Source: a bacterium
Lineage (GTDB): Bacteria > Bacillota > Bacilli > Lactobacillales > Streptococcaceae
DNA: 64,000 nt
Reading direction: 5' to 3'
Assembly (NCBI GenBank): GCA_905221205.1
Contig: CAJNCG010000001.1
Coordinates: 434,001-498,000, forward strand
Below, piece by piece: positions 25,722 to 35,313 of the stretch (positions within the stretch are counted from its first letter, which is position 1; each line of letters starts with the position of its first letter). The notes under the pieces were generated by a model. That model was not told the DNA's origin and made no database searches. It saw only the letters and a program-made list of their open reading frames with translations. The position numbers and the translations under genes were made by a program.

Positions 25722-28700
25722 TTATCCTACCCACTCACCGTTTTCATTTACTTGATAACCATCCGGAGTTACTGTATTGACAGCAAGAGCTCCATTTTCA
25801 TCAACATAATACCATTTGTCTCCAACTTGGAACCATTGACTTGTCTTCATCGAACCCGATGCATCAACATAGTACCACTTACCAGCTTGATCCAAAATCC
25901 ACTCATTAGATGACATAGCCCCTGATTGATTCAAGTAATACCATGTACCTGATTGGTCTTTTATCCAGCCAGTTTCCATTTTTCCTGTTTGATCAAAGTA
26001 ATACCAAATGTCTCCATCTTTGAACCAACCTTTAGCCAAGTTTCCATTTTGTTGACGATAGTACCATTTACCATCTTCCTTGGCCCAGCCAGGTTTTTGG
26101 CTTTCTTTAGTAGGAGCTTGTATCACAATGTTCGAAGCAACTGATAGATGATTTTTAAAATCTGAACTGTTACTTGTCACACCATTATTTGATGGATTTG
26201 GAATGACAATATTTGGATTCGGATTTGCTCCTGGTTTTTGTTCCGTAGGTTGACTGCTACCATTGTCTTGATGTCCACCCAGAGGTGTCTCAATGTTACT
26301 TGTTTTCTTCTTAGTACCTACCAACAGAATTCTATTTACAGGTTCTTCCAGAATCTCACGTGATTTTTCTTCATGCTGGCCATCAGTCGTTACTTCTGTA
26401 TAGATACGTTCCTTACCAACTTTACCTTCTTGCAATAGGCGAACTTCTCCTTCAAGCAGAGTATCGTCTTTTTGTTCAAGAGTTTGGAAATTTAATTCTT
26501 TGTCTACCACTTCAAGACTAGGCAAGTCATATTGAGCAGGAGCTACAAGTTTTCCATCTATCACTTTTTCCTTAGTCAATTTGATTCGGTACTCTTTGAC
26601 ATTCTTACCACTCTCTGATACCAAACGAACTAATACAGGGAGATTTTCTCTTCCACTATCCACAATTGTAGATGTGACTTGGTCTTTCCCTTCTATAGTG
26701 ATTTTTGGACGTTCTCCTTTATAAATCAATTCATAGTCGAAACGATTTTCAGAGAAGTCAGGAAGCTCTTTACCATCTACTAAAATTCTTCCCTCTGTGC
26801 TCTCTTTTGCAAGCTCACTTGGAGCTCGGAAACTTAATTCAGTTAGTGCAACCCCATTTTTATCTGCTTTTCTGTCCATACGCCATCTCATAGCTTTGGT
26901 AGTCACAGCTTTAAAGGTCACATTGATCTCATTTCCAGCTTGAATTTCTTTGTCTGCGTAATAAGGAACAAGTTCCCAATTATCAGGGTTATTAAATGGA
27001 TGATTTGATTCGTAGCTGTAGTTTGAATAGTAAACTGGAACATCAAAGTCAGGACCTATGTATCGTTCCAAAACAAGTTTAGCTGGGGCATCTGTTCCAC
27101 TATCTGCAAAGAAGTTTAGTTTAGCCTGTGAAACCGTTCTGTCAACAACTTTACCATTCTTTTTAAAGATAACACCAACTGATACTTCTGGATTAGCGGA
27201 TGGATTAGCGGACCAGTTTGTCCAACGGTTGTCTTGATTTCGGTCGTTATCATTTAGATAATCTACACGGTCATTCGAATTGTCATCCAAATCATTAGTG
27301 GCTGAAGCAAAAGCCTGACTATGAGTAGCAAGATAATCTGGATTATCAGAAAGTGATCTACCGACCTTGTCCGTTACTCGAACAGATAATTCTACTGGGA
27401 CTTCACTACCAACTACATGGCCTTTAATTGTATATTCTCCAGCCTTGCTTAGGGTAGAATCAGGAACTGTTTCCCATTCAACTGCCAAATCTTTTACGTC
27501 ATAACCACTCTTACCTGCGAAATAAACAGGAACCTTATTTGGCAATTCCAAAGGTTGCCCCAGTTGCAACAATTGAGATTGTTTAGCAGCAGCAATTGGT
27601 TTACGAGCCAACAAATCTTTATCTTTTGTAAAGTGAAGGTTGTATTCTCCAAGAATATCGCCATTTTCTGCTTTCACAATAACACGGACAGGATCGCCCT
27701 CTTTCACACTAGGAACTACTGTAGCCAGTCCATTATTTGTGATACTAGCTGTTACTTCTGGAATTTTTCCATCACTATAGTCTAAATAGTAATCTGTTAA
27801 GTCTGGATTAAAGTGAGGAAGATCTTTTCCAGCCACCTTAATCTTAGTAGTTGCCTCTTTAGCTGGTGCTACCTTTTTAGAGAAAACTTGTAATTCTGTA
27901 ATGGATGTTCCAAGTTTATCATCAGCTCTTGTCATGCGAATACGTACAGCGTAGGTATCTACCTTGTCAAAACTGAAATGATTCATTTCTCCTGCTTTTA
28001 ACTGATCTGGAGCCTTAAGATTTGTGACTGGTTTCCAATTTTTACTGTCATTAAATACGTGGTTTTCACCCTCTACATAACCAGGATTCTTCGGTGCAGT
28101 TGGAGCTTTTTCACCAACATAATACTCAATGACGTAAGATTTTGGAGCACCTACACCACTATCTTCATAAAAGGCTACATTCAAGTTATCAACCGAACGT
28201 TTTGTCAAAATACCTGAATCTCCAAATAGTACCCCTACTGAAGCTTCTTCAGAACGTTTCCAGTTTGACCAACGATTTGCAGGCTGATCACCGTAAGAAA
28301 TAACTTTATCATTTACATTAGATACTGGGTCATAAGAATGAGAATCTGATGCAAAGGCAAGTGGTAATTCTGAACCTGTCCATTGATCTGAAATATTATT
28401 GCCAATTTCTGTTTGATTGGATACACGAACATGTAATTTCGTTGTCAGCTGTGTTCCTTCCACATGGCCTGTTACAGTAAAGATTCCTTCTTTTGCATAC
28501 TGGCTTGCATCAATAGTATCCCAAGACACCTTAGCTGAAGATACTTGGCCATTTGAATAATAAGTACGGACACTTTCTGGTAAGGTTGGTGCTTCAGCAA
28601 TTGGTGTTGTGATGCTCACATCTTCAACTGATACAATTCCTTCCACTGATACTGTCGCACGCGCTTCTTGATTCAATCCTTCAACCTTACCAAGAACTTC

Positions 28701-31700
28701 AAAAGTATGATAGTGATTTAATTTTTCATATGGAATCGCATCCCAAACCACCTTATGAACTTTTGGAAATCCTTTATCGTACTCAACTGTTACTGTAGAT
28801 GGAAGATTTGGTGTCTGGTGCAAATCTGTCACAAGGTTAACTGGACGAATAGCCTGGACAACTTTCTCTTCAGTATTTGCTGTAATCGTTAGAGGAAGTT
28901 CTCCTTTTGCACCTTCATATTGAGCTTGTAAAGTGAGGCTACCTGGTTTATGCAACTCTAGCATTCCCTTATTAACAGATACTCCTCCCTCGCCTTGGCT
29001 TGAGAAAGTCACCTTATCGGTTGGTAAAACAGCTTCAGTTCCATCCTGATAACGAGCTAAAACTGTCATTTTAACAGTTTGATCTTCTTTGAGACTAGTA
29101 GCTTGATCCACTCTGAGACTCAAGCTTTTAATTTGTGGAGAATCAACAAGGAACTGAACTGCATAAGTTTGTAATTGTCCACCATCTTTAGGTCGAACAT
29201 AGATACTAGCACGCATTCCATTTGATTCATTTGCCTGAACGACCTTCACATCAGCATTTTCAGCACTCGCACTGACTTCTGGAATTTTTGCATCATAAGA
29301 AAGTTTATGATAATGGACAGGATGTTCATTGGAAAGTTCCGTAACGCTTTCACCACCTACTGCTATAGTCGGTGTAACTTGAGCCAATTCTTTACCATCA
29401 TCAACTATCAAAGTAGCGTGGATAGTTCTATCTCCCAATTGGCTAGTCATCTGGATATGTGCCCCTGGAGTAGACAACTTCTCTTGATCTTCTGGTGAAA
29501 TTTCCCAATTTTCAACTTCGTAATTGTGAATACGACCATCTGTTGAAACAAGTGAAACAAGTTTATCCACAGAGCTCAAGTCTGTTCCAGGTGCCATGCG
29601 TTTAACAGCTGGAAGTTCATTCGCAATTGTCAGAACTTCAACACGAGCCTCAACTTCACGTCCATCAGACATACCTTTTACAGTTACAATTCCAGCTTGA
29701 CTGACATCTGCTTGAGACCAGGTTACAGGTCGTTTTTCACGACTACCATCACTATATACAAATGGCACTGTCTGAGGCATTTTAAGTTTTTGACCTAAAA
29801 CTGTCCGAACTTTTGGTATTTCTGTTCCTAAAACAGTTTTTTCTGACTGGTCTGACTTACCTGTAAAAACTGTAACTTGATCTGATTTCAACAAGCCTGA
29901 ATATGCTGTAAGGGTAAATTTACCTGCTTGATCAGTCGATTTAACAATCGCTACCCCTTTACCATTAAAGGCTCTACGAATCCAAGAACCATCTGCTTGT
30001 TCTTTATAACGTTCACGACTAGCTTGCTCACCATTATCCACACCAACCAGTTGACCTTGTCCATGAAGTTGGAAGTGAACTAGATTGTTAGCAGTTGGCA
30101 CAACATTACCCTTGCTATCTACAATTTCGTAATAGATATAAGTCAAATCTTTTCCATCTGCAGCGATTGCATTTTCTTCCTTAACCAAACGGACACCTGC
30201 AGGTTCACCAGCAGTTACAATCTTATCACGAGCAATTTCCTTGCCAGACTCATCTCGAGCTACCGCTTCCAAAGTTCCTGGTTTATAAGCGACTTTCCAC
30301 TCCAAGTATAGCTCTTGAGGATTTTCACCTTCTTGATATGTACGACCGTCACTTGTTTGTTTTTTGTTGAATTTTTTAAGACCTAGTGACTCATTATTTA
30401 ATAACAACTCAACACTAGCAGCATTGGAATAAGCTCTAACTGGGATTCGATTTTCAGCATCTGCAACATTGTCGGCCAATTCAGTCTTTTCCCAGTTCCA
30501 GTGAGGAAGTAAATGAACCATTGGTTTTTTCTTGGCAGAAACCCACTGACTTTGGTAGAGATAATAGTCATTTTTTGGAATACCTGCGGTATCAACAATA
30601 CCAAAGTAGGAACTTTTTACCGGTGTACTATTTTGATTGTGCCATGGTGTTGGTTCACCAATATAATCCGTACCGGTCCAAATGAATTGTCCAGCATAGC
30701 CTGGATGATCTCTATCGAAGGTCCATGATGCTGTAGCAGTTTTACCCCAACCAACACGATCATTACCATAATCGGATTGTTCGTAATTACGCCAATATTG
30801 GTTACTTCCTACCCACTCACTCTCTGGATGGAAATAACTTCCTCTTGTACGAGTTGCTGAAGATGTTTCTGAACCATAAATGAGCCATTTCGGATGTTTC
30901 GCATGAAGAGTTTGATAATTTTCTTCAGAGTAATTCAATCCAACTGCATCCAGTTCATCTGCAATCTTTTCATGGTCCCCAGTTCCATCTCCGAAACGGA
31001 ATTTATCAGCTCCCATGGTTACATAGCGTGTCTTATCAACAGATTTCACCACTTTCACCAAACGTTTGACAGTTGCTAGTGAATGGGCTTTCCCATCTGC
31101 TTCACCGATTTCGTTACCAATAGACCACATGACAACAGCAGGATTGTTTTTATCTCTTTCTACCATTGTTCGAAGATCGTAATCAGACCATTTTTCACCT
31201 TTTCTTGCCTCTGGATGGGTAGCATCTTTTTCAAAGAAACGACCATAGTCGTATGGTTTCTTACCGCCATACCAAGTGTCAAAGGCTTCTTCCTGAACTA
31301 GCAAACCAAGCTCGGCTGCAATTTGCAAGGTCTGAGGACTTGCTGGATTGTGAGTCGTACGAATCGAATTCACTCCCATTTCCTTCATCTGTTTCAGACG
31401 ACGGTATTCTGCCTTATAGTTTTCTTCTGCTCCTAACGCTCCGTGATCATGGTGCAAGGAAACTCCATGGAACTTGATGTGTTCACCGTTCAAAGAGAAT
31501 CCTTGGTCTGGAGTCCAGTTATAGTAGCGATAACCAAATAAATCTTTTTTAGCATCTACAAGCTGACCATCTTTATAAACACGAGTTACCATCTCATATA
31601 AAGCAGGTTTATCAGATGACACTGTCCACAATTTTGGTTTTTCAACCTCTAATGCTGAATCCAAATGAATGGTTTGTTTTGCTTTTAGAGTTTTACTCTC

Positions 31701-32975
31701 AGTTCGAACAAGTTCTGTAACTGCCTTCCCACCTCGTTCAAAAATTTGATACTCTGCTACAATTTCATGGTCTTTATTGTCTGTATTAACAATTTTACTG
31801 CTTACTTGTGTTTCAACTTTTCCTCCTTGTTGACTTTCTAGTTTTGGAGTTAAAATAGTTGTTCCATTCTTTTCAACATGAATCTTGTCTGTTACTTGTA
31901 ATGATACGTCTCGATAGATACCACTTCCTGAATACCATCTACTACTTGGTTGCTTATTAACTGCATGAACAGAAATAACATTTTCTCGCCCATCTTTATG
32001 GAGATAGTTACTAATGTCATATGAAAATTGATTGTAGCCGTTTGGATAGTGACCAACTAGTTGACCATTGACGAATACTTGTGAATCCATGTAAACTCCA
32101 TCAAAGGTTACACGAACATCTTTATTTAAGTCCTTTTCGTCTAACTTAAAGGTTTTCCGATACCAGCCATCTCCACCATTCAGTTGACCACCCTCGTTTT
32201 GAGCTGGAGAATCATGGTCAAAATCAAAATGAATACTCCAGTCATGAGGAAGATCCATTTTTTTCCATGAAGAAATATCTGCGTCTGGTTTTACTGCTTC
32301 CTTTGCATTGGCATTTAGTTTAAAGTGCCAATTCTGGTTGAAGGAAATGTTTCTATCTTCAATTAACTTATCAACTACTTCATTCGTAGCAGATTTGAAT
32401 TCTTGCTTATCTTTTGAAGCCGAACGATCTTGTGATTCTGCTTTATTTGTTTCTTCAGATTTCTTCTTATCCTCAGATTTATTTTTATCTTCAGATTTAT
32501 CCGTTACCTCAGTCTTATTTGTTTCTTCAAACTTCTTGCTATCCTCAGGCTTGTTCGCTTCTTCTGTTTTGTTTTCGACTTCAGCTTTACCTTCTTCTGA
32601 GGGAACTGCTTGATTATTAACCGCTGAAACTAAAGGTTGCTCTGCTTGAGGTTTAACTGTAGCATCACTACCATCCGCATTTTCCTTTAGAGATACATTT
32701 TCAGCTTTAACAGGTTGCTCACTAGCTTTTTCAGTCGTAACTCCTTCAGCTTTATGTTCACTTGAGAGTCCAGTAGATTCCATATTTTCAGGCTGGTGCT
32801 CAGTCCTATTTGTTGACACAATCTCTTCAGTATTTTCGTTGGCATATACCGAAGAAACTTGACTAAGGCTCGCCCCCAATAATAGAGCACATGTTCCAAT
32901 AAGTACAGAGCAAGCACCGACTGAAAATTTTCGAATACTATAGACTCTCTTTTTGTTCCAATTACCTTTTTGCAT
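25722..32975 (-). CDS. bgaA: BgaA-type surface beta-galactosidase with choline-binding C-terminus
   Basis: Giant exo-beta-galactosidase that trims galactose from host glycans and, in pneumococcus, helps adhesion. A YSIRK signal peptide (residues 10-14) is followed by a KE/TNK-rich region to about 190. The GH2 catalytic module has acid/base Glu622 (WSIGNEIGEAD) and nucleophile Glu703 (YGSETSS), 81 residues apart as in pneumococcal BgaA. Ig-like modules follow, then two CBM71-like modules starting near 1535 and 1890. The last 120 residues (about 2297-2417) are five choline-binding modules of the type GWFKDGDIWYYFD; no LPXTG, hydrophobic helix or charged tail is present. It should therefore sit on teichoic acid choline. 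The start has GGAGG five bases upstream. A cre site lies between promoter and start. Confidence 0.93.
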   Translation of the reverse strand: MQKGNWNKKRVYSIRKFSVGACSVLIGTCALLLGASLSQVSSVYANENTEEIVSTNRTEHQPENMESTGLSSEHKAEGVTTEKASEQPVKAENVSLKENADGSDATVKPQAEQPLVSAVNNQAVPSEEGKAEVENKTEEANKPEDSKKFEETNKTEVTDKSEDKNKSEDKKKSEETNKAESQDRSASKDKQEFKSATNEVVDKLIEDRNISFNQNWHFKLNANAKEAVKPDADISSWKKMDLPHDWSIHFDFDHDSPAQNEGGQLNGGDGWYRKTFKLDEKDLNKDVRVTFDGVYMDSQVFVNGQLVGHYPNGYNQFSYDISNYLHKDGRENVISVHAVNKQPSSRWYSGSGIYRDVSLQVTDKIHVEKNGTTILTPKLESQQGGKVETQVSSKIVNTDNKDHEIVAEYQIFERGGKAVTELVRTESKTLKAKQTIHLDSALEVEKPKLWTVSSDKPALYEMVTRVYKDGQLVDAKKDLFGYRYYNWTPDQGFSLNGEHIKFHGVSLHHDHGALGAEENYKAEYRRLKQMKEMGVNSIRTTHNPASPQTLQIAAELGLLVQEEAFDTWYGGKKPYDYGRFFEKDATHPEARKGEKWSDYDLRTMVERDKNNPAVVMWSIGNEIGEADGKAHSLATVKRLVKVVKSVDKTRYVTMGADKFRFGDGTGDHEKIADELDAVGLNYSEENYQTLHAKHPKWLIYGSETSSATRTRGSYFHPESEWVGSNQYWRNYEQSDYGNDRVGWGKTATASWTFDRDHPGYAGQFIWTGTDYIGEPTPWHNQNSTPVKSSYFGIVDTAGIPKNDYYLYQSQWVSAKKKPMVHLLPHWNWEKTELADNVADAENRIPVRAYSNAASVELLLNNESLGLKKFNKKQTSDGRTYQEGENPQELYLEWKVAYKPGTLEAVARDESGKEIARDKIVTAGEPAGVRLVKEENAIAADGKDLTYIYYEIVDSKGNVVPTANNLVHFQLHGQGQLVGVDNGEQASRERYKEQADGSWIRRAFNGKGVAIVKSTDQAGKFTLTAYSGLLKSDQVTVFTGKSDQSEKTVLGTEIPKVRTVLGQKLKMPQTVPFVYSDGSREKRPVTWSQADVSQAGIVTVKGMSDGREVEARVEVLTIANELPAVKRMAPGTDLSSVDKLVSLVSTDGRIHNYEVENWEISPEDQEKLSTPGAHIQMTSQLGDRTIHATLIVDDGKELAQVTPTIAVGGESVTELSNEHPVHYHKLSYDAKIPEVSASAENADVKVVQANESNGMRASIYVRPKDGGQLQTYAVQFLVDSPQIKSLSLRVDQATSLKEDQTVKMTVLARYQDGTEAVLPTDKVTFSSQGEGGVSVNKGMLELHKPGSLTLQAQYEGAKGELPLTITANTEEKVVQAIRPVNLVTDLHQTPNLPSTVTVEYDKGFPKVHKVVWDAIPYEKLNHYHTFEVLGKVEGLNQEARATVSVEGIVSVEDVSITTPIAEAPTLPESVRTYYSNGQVSSAKVSWDTIDASQYAKEGIFTVTGHVEGTQLTTKLHVRVSNQTEIGNNISDQWTGSELPLAFASDSHSYDPVSNVNDKVISYGDQPANRWSNWKRSEEASVGVLFGDSGILTKRSVDNLNVAFYEDSGVGAPKSYVIEYYVGEKAPTAPKNPGYVEGENHVFNDSKNWKPVTNLKAPDQLKAGEMNHFSFDKVDTYAVRIRMTRADDKLGTSITELQVFSKKVAPAKEATTKIKVAGKDLPHFNPDLTDYYLDYSDGKIPEVTASITNNGLATVVPSVKEGDPVRVIVKAENGDILGEYNLHFTKDKDLLARKPIAAAKQSQLLQLGQPLELPNKVPVYFAGKSGYDVKDLAVEWETVPDSTLSKAGEYTIKGHVVGSEVPVELSVRVTDKVGRSLSDNPDYLATHSQAFASATNDLDDNSNDRVDYLNDNDRNQDNRWTNWSANPSANPEVSVGVIFKKNGKVVDRTVSQAKLNFFADSGTDAPAKLVLERYIGPDFDVPVYYSNYSYESNHPFNNPDNWELVPYYADKEIQAGNEINVTFKAVTTKAMRWRMDRKADKNGVALTELSFRAPSELAKESTEGRILVDGKELPDFSENRFDYELIYKGERPKITIEGKDQVTSTIVDSGRENLPVLVRLVSESGKNVKEYRIKLTKEKVIDGKLVAPAQYDLPSLEVVDKELNFQTLEQKDDTLLEGEVRLLQEGKVGKERIYTEVTTDGQHEEKSREILEEPVNRILLVGTKKKTSNIETPLGGHQDNGSSQPTEQKPGANPNPNIVIPNPSNNGVTSNSSDFKNHLSVASNIVIQAPTKESQKPGWAKEDGKWYYRQQNGNLAKGWFKDGDIWYYFDQTGKMETGWIKDQSGTWYYLNQSGAMSSNEWILDQAGKWYYVDASGSMKTSQWFQVGDKWYYVDENGALAVNTVTPDGYQVNENGEWVG

Positions 32976-32989
32976 GTAATCCTCCTATT

Positions 32990-33003
32990 AGTAACCGCTT
33001 TCA
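32990..33003 (-). promoter_or_regulatory. cre site (CcpA operator) upstream of bgaA
   Basis: TGAAAGCGGTTACT on the minus strand closely fits the streptococcal cre consensus (TGWAARCGYTWNCW). It is downstream of the promoter and 15 bases before the ATG, where bound CcpA would act as a roadblock. This predicts glucose repression. Confidence 0.72.
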
Positions 33004-33048
33004 TTTTATCAGAGAGCAGGCTACTTATTATATTTATCTTATAATACG

Positions 33049-33076
33049 ATTTTATAACCAATAAAAAATTTGTCAA
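33049..33076 (-). promoter_or_regulatory. Probable bgaA promoter
   Basis: A perfect TTGACA (33076-33071), a 16-base spacer and TAAAAT (33054-33049) on the minus strand. The rest of the 400-base region between bgaA and the next gene (32976-33378) is AT-rich; apart from the cre site and the next gene's terminator I see nothing in it. Confidence 0.62.
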
Positions 33077-33323
33077 TCGAATACAGATAAAAACAATGTT
33101 TTGGATTGGTTTTTATAAAAATTGGAGAATTTCCAGAGAGTATCGTAGCGAAATTTATTATAACAAATACGACATCGGACTCTACTTGACATTTTAAAAG
33201 AGAATAGCTTTTTACTATCTCAAACAAAAACATTTTGTCTTATCTTAACATAATTTAAAATCAAAAAGGAAACTAGAAAGAATCTTTTACCACCAAAAAT
33301 TCTTTCTTACATTTTTAGACATA

Positions 33324-33357
33324 GAAAAAGATCCAACAAATATTTCAGTTAGATCCT
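33324..33357 (-). terminator. Terminator of the LiaI/LiaF-like gene
   Basis: On the minus strand GATCTAAC and GTTGGATC pair around a 10-base loop and are followed by five T residues, just after the stop codon at 33379. Confidence 0.78.
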
Positions 33358-33378
33358 GACTTTGTTCATTCTTCCTTC

Positions 33379-33687
33379 TTATTTTCCTTCTTTATCAGGA
33401 AATAGATAACCAATACCTACACAAGCTAGCACACCTGCTCCAATCACCAAGCCACTTGAAATTGGCAACAGGTCCAAAATTGCATTCGCAATGATAAAGG
33501 CAATAATCAAACACATCAGACTAGCCTTGTAATCCTTTTTCAAAAGATTCTCTAGAGTGAAAAAGAGGAATAATCCTACCGGAATCAGTGACCAGAGATT
33601 GACATCCAAACTTGGCCAGCCTATAGAACCAAAATACAATACTGTCGCTGCTGCTACTAAAAATACAATTCCCAATAATTTTTTCAT
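33379..33687 (-). CDS. Small membrane protein, LiaI/LiaF-like transmembrane region
   Basis: Membrane protein of 102 residues from the ATG at 33687 (MKKLLGIVFLVAAATVLYFG), with GGAGA about ten bases upstream. It has four hydrophobic segments arranged like the DUF5668 LiaI/LiaF-type membrane region: SLIPVGLFLFFTLENLLKKD in the middle is characteristic. It lacks the soluble part of LiaF. The frame is open for 34 codons upstream, but that part is hydrophilic and lacks support. It has its own promoter and terminator. A role in envelope stress is inference from the family. Confidence 0.72.
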   Translation of the reverse strand: MKKLLGIVFLVAAATVLYFGSIGWPSLDVNLWSLIPVGLFLFFTLENLLKKDYKASLMCLIIAFIIANAILDLLPISSGLVIGAGVLACVGIGYLFPDKEGK

Positions 33688-33760
33688 TTCTTTATCTCCA
33701 ATTTCTTTTTTAGGAACTTGACGTGCCTGACATAGACCCTTCATGTCCTTTACATGAACC

Positions 33761-33769
33761 ATTATAACA
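33761..33769 (-). promoter_or_regulatory. Extended -10 promoter of the LiaI/LiaF-like gene
   Basis: TGTTATAAT on the minus strand, about 75 bases before the chosen start. TTGTTC lies 17 bases upstream as a poor -35. Confidence 0.5.
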
Positions 33770-33841
33770 GAGGTCAGTTTCAAGAACAAGGTCTTTTGCC
33801 TATCTGGTCTATATCTCGGTCTAAGTGGTTGAATAATTAAG

Positions 33842-33873
33842 AAAAAAGAAAAGAAGCTCTAATGAGCTTCTTC
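33842..33873 (-). terminator. Terminator of the frameshifted DUF6287 gene
   Basis: GAAGCTC and GAGCTTC close a four-base loop, followed on the minus strand by TTTTCTTTTTT. The hairpin is nearly identical to the one after tRNA-Thr at 35107-35136. Confidence 0.8.
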
Positions 33874-33941
33874 ATTCTATCTAATGTAACAGTATTTCTG
33901 AACTAAAACAATCGAAAGTTAGATTCTAAACTAGTTTTTTT

Positions 33942-34851
33942 CTAGTTAGTATTTTTCTTTTCCTTAGATTCTAGAGAAGTTTTGATTGCTTCGCGTTCAG
34001 CCTGTAGTTGGGCTAAATTCTTCTCCTCTTCCTCAAGTTTACTAGTATCTGGTTTAACACGATAATAAACATCCTCTGGTCGCGCCAACATAGCTTCATA
34101 TTGTTGTCCAGCAAAAAGTCTCTTCATTATAATTAGTTTTATCTGTCAATTTTCCACCATCACCAGCTTGCATTACAACTCCACTAGGTACAGCAACTAC
34201 GATAAAGCCTCCAACAATTTCATTTTTAACATGTGCACTTACTGTTTCTACATCTCGAAATCTAGAATCTGAAGTTCGATTTTTCAAATGAGAATGACTA
34301 TTATCTAGTTCAATGATCGCTTCAGATTTTTGACCATTCGACAGCCAAGAGGAACGCACTTCCCCAGACTCATTAATAACATATTCATTACCGGAAGCTG
34401 TACGCCATGTACCTTTCAAACTAGATAAATCATTATTTCTCAGTGCTTCAATATCCAGTTTCGGAACTGAAGTTTCTTCTTTTAACTTAGCAACTAACTT
34501 CTCTGACTCAGCGACTTTGCTATCTAAACTAGCCAGCTGTTCCTTGAGTTTTTGAATTTCCTCCTCTTTCTGCTTCTTAGTTTCAGATGCTTTAGAATTA
34601 TCTGTCGCTTCTTGACTTGTGTTCTCTTTTTTAGCAACTGAAGGAATGGCTTCGTTTGATTCTTTCTTTTCATTAGGTGATAAGAAAAGGATGCTTACTA
34701 CGATTGCAACAACTAAAAGACTAAGAGCGATACCAATATAGACTTTTATTTTGAGAGCCGTTCCAACAATTGTCGATGGAGATGATCCCTTCGCTACATT
34801 TGAAACAGTTTGTTTAGGACCATTTTTCTCTTTAAAATCTTTCTTAGTCAT
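33942..34851 (-). pseudogene. DUF6287 membrane-anchored protein, frameshifted near its 3' end
   Basis: From the ATG at 34851 (AGGAG upstream) the product has a basic N-terminus, one membrane helix near residues 36-58, a Lys/Glu/Ser-rich coiled-coil region and a DUF6287 domain (SLKGTWRTASGNEYVINESG). That frame stops at about 34096 with NEETFCWTTI. In the +1 frame the protein continues as RLFAGQQYEAM...VYYRVKPD and a Glu/Lys-rich tail, ending at 33942. RLF matches the end of DUF6287 in the intact lipoprotein at 6121-7686 (KDRLFYEE), so the shift probably came from a two-base loss in an AG run near 34123-34130. The coding potential on both sides is good, so the event is recent, phase-variable or a sequence error. 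Confidence 0.78.
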
Positions 34852-34874
34852 GTTATTACTCCTATTTTCACTAT

Positions 34875-34904
34875 ATTTTACATTCACCTTAGATAAATTT
34901 ACAA
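34875..34904 (-). promoter_or_regulatory. Probable promoter of the frameshifted DUF6287 gene
   Basis: TTGTAA (34904-34899), an 18-base spacer and TAAAAT (34880-34875) on the minus strand, 23 bases before the start codon. The remaining stretch to the tRNA terminator (34905-35106) is very AT-rich and I see nothing else in it. Confidence 0.55.
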
Positions 34905-35106
34905 GATTTTTTCTAGTATATGTGAATGACTTAAAGTTCAAAAAATAATCTAAAAAGTTATCCTGATGAGACCCTACTATTGAATTCTTTTGTAAACTTA
35001 TTAGGATAAATTATATCATAATTTTTCAAAATTATATATATATTTTGGTGCAACAAGTGAAATTATAGGCACTAATAGTCTAATACCATCTATTCATCTT
35101 ATATTT

Positions 35107-35136
35107 ATAAAAAAAGAAGCCCTAATGAGCTTCTTC
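35107..35136 (-). terminator. Terminator of tRNA-Thr
   Basis: GAAGCTC and GGGCTTC (one G-U pair) close an ATTA loop, followed by seven T residues on the minus strand, immediately after the tRNA. Confidence 0.82.
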
Positions 35137-35140
35137 ACTT

Positions 35141-35213
35141 TGCCGATTGCAGGGATTGAACCTGTGACCTAGGCTTTACGAGTGCCTTGCTCTACCAACT
35201 GAGCTAAATCGGC
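35141..35213 (-). tRNA. tRNA-Thr (CGU)
   Basis: A 73-base cloverleaf on the minus strand. Acceptor arms GCCGATT and AATCGGC, a D-arm GCTC..GAGC, the anticodon loop CTCGTAA giving anticodon CGT, and the T-arm GGTTCAATCCC are all visible. The CCA end is not encoded. Confidence 0.95.
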
Positions 35214-35273
35214 GATTACGCTTACAGTATAGCACTCTGAAAATAGATGTCAAGGAATTTCCATCTATATTAG

Positions 35274-35300
35274 AAAAAGCCTGTCCTAAGACAAGGCTTT
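35274..35300 (-). terminator. Terminator of the ABC-2 exporter operon
   Basis: On the minus strand AAAGCCTTGTC pairs with GACAGGCTTT (one bulged base), followed by TTTTTC. It lies 14 bases after the last permease gene. Confidence 0.78.
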
Positions 35301-35313
35301 GATATTCTATTAT

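Noticed and set aside
32687..33076. Minus-strand frame of 129 codons covering the bgaA start
   Set aside because: It overlaps the bgaA signal-peptide region in another frame and runs through promoter and cre site; the product has no recognisable features.
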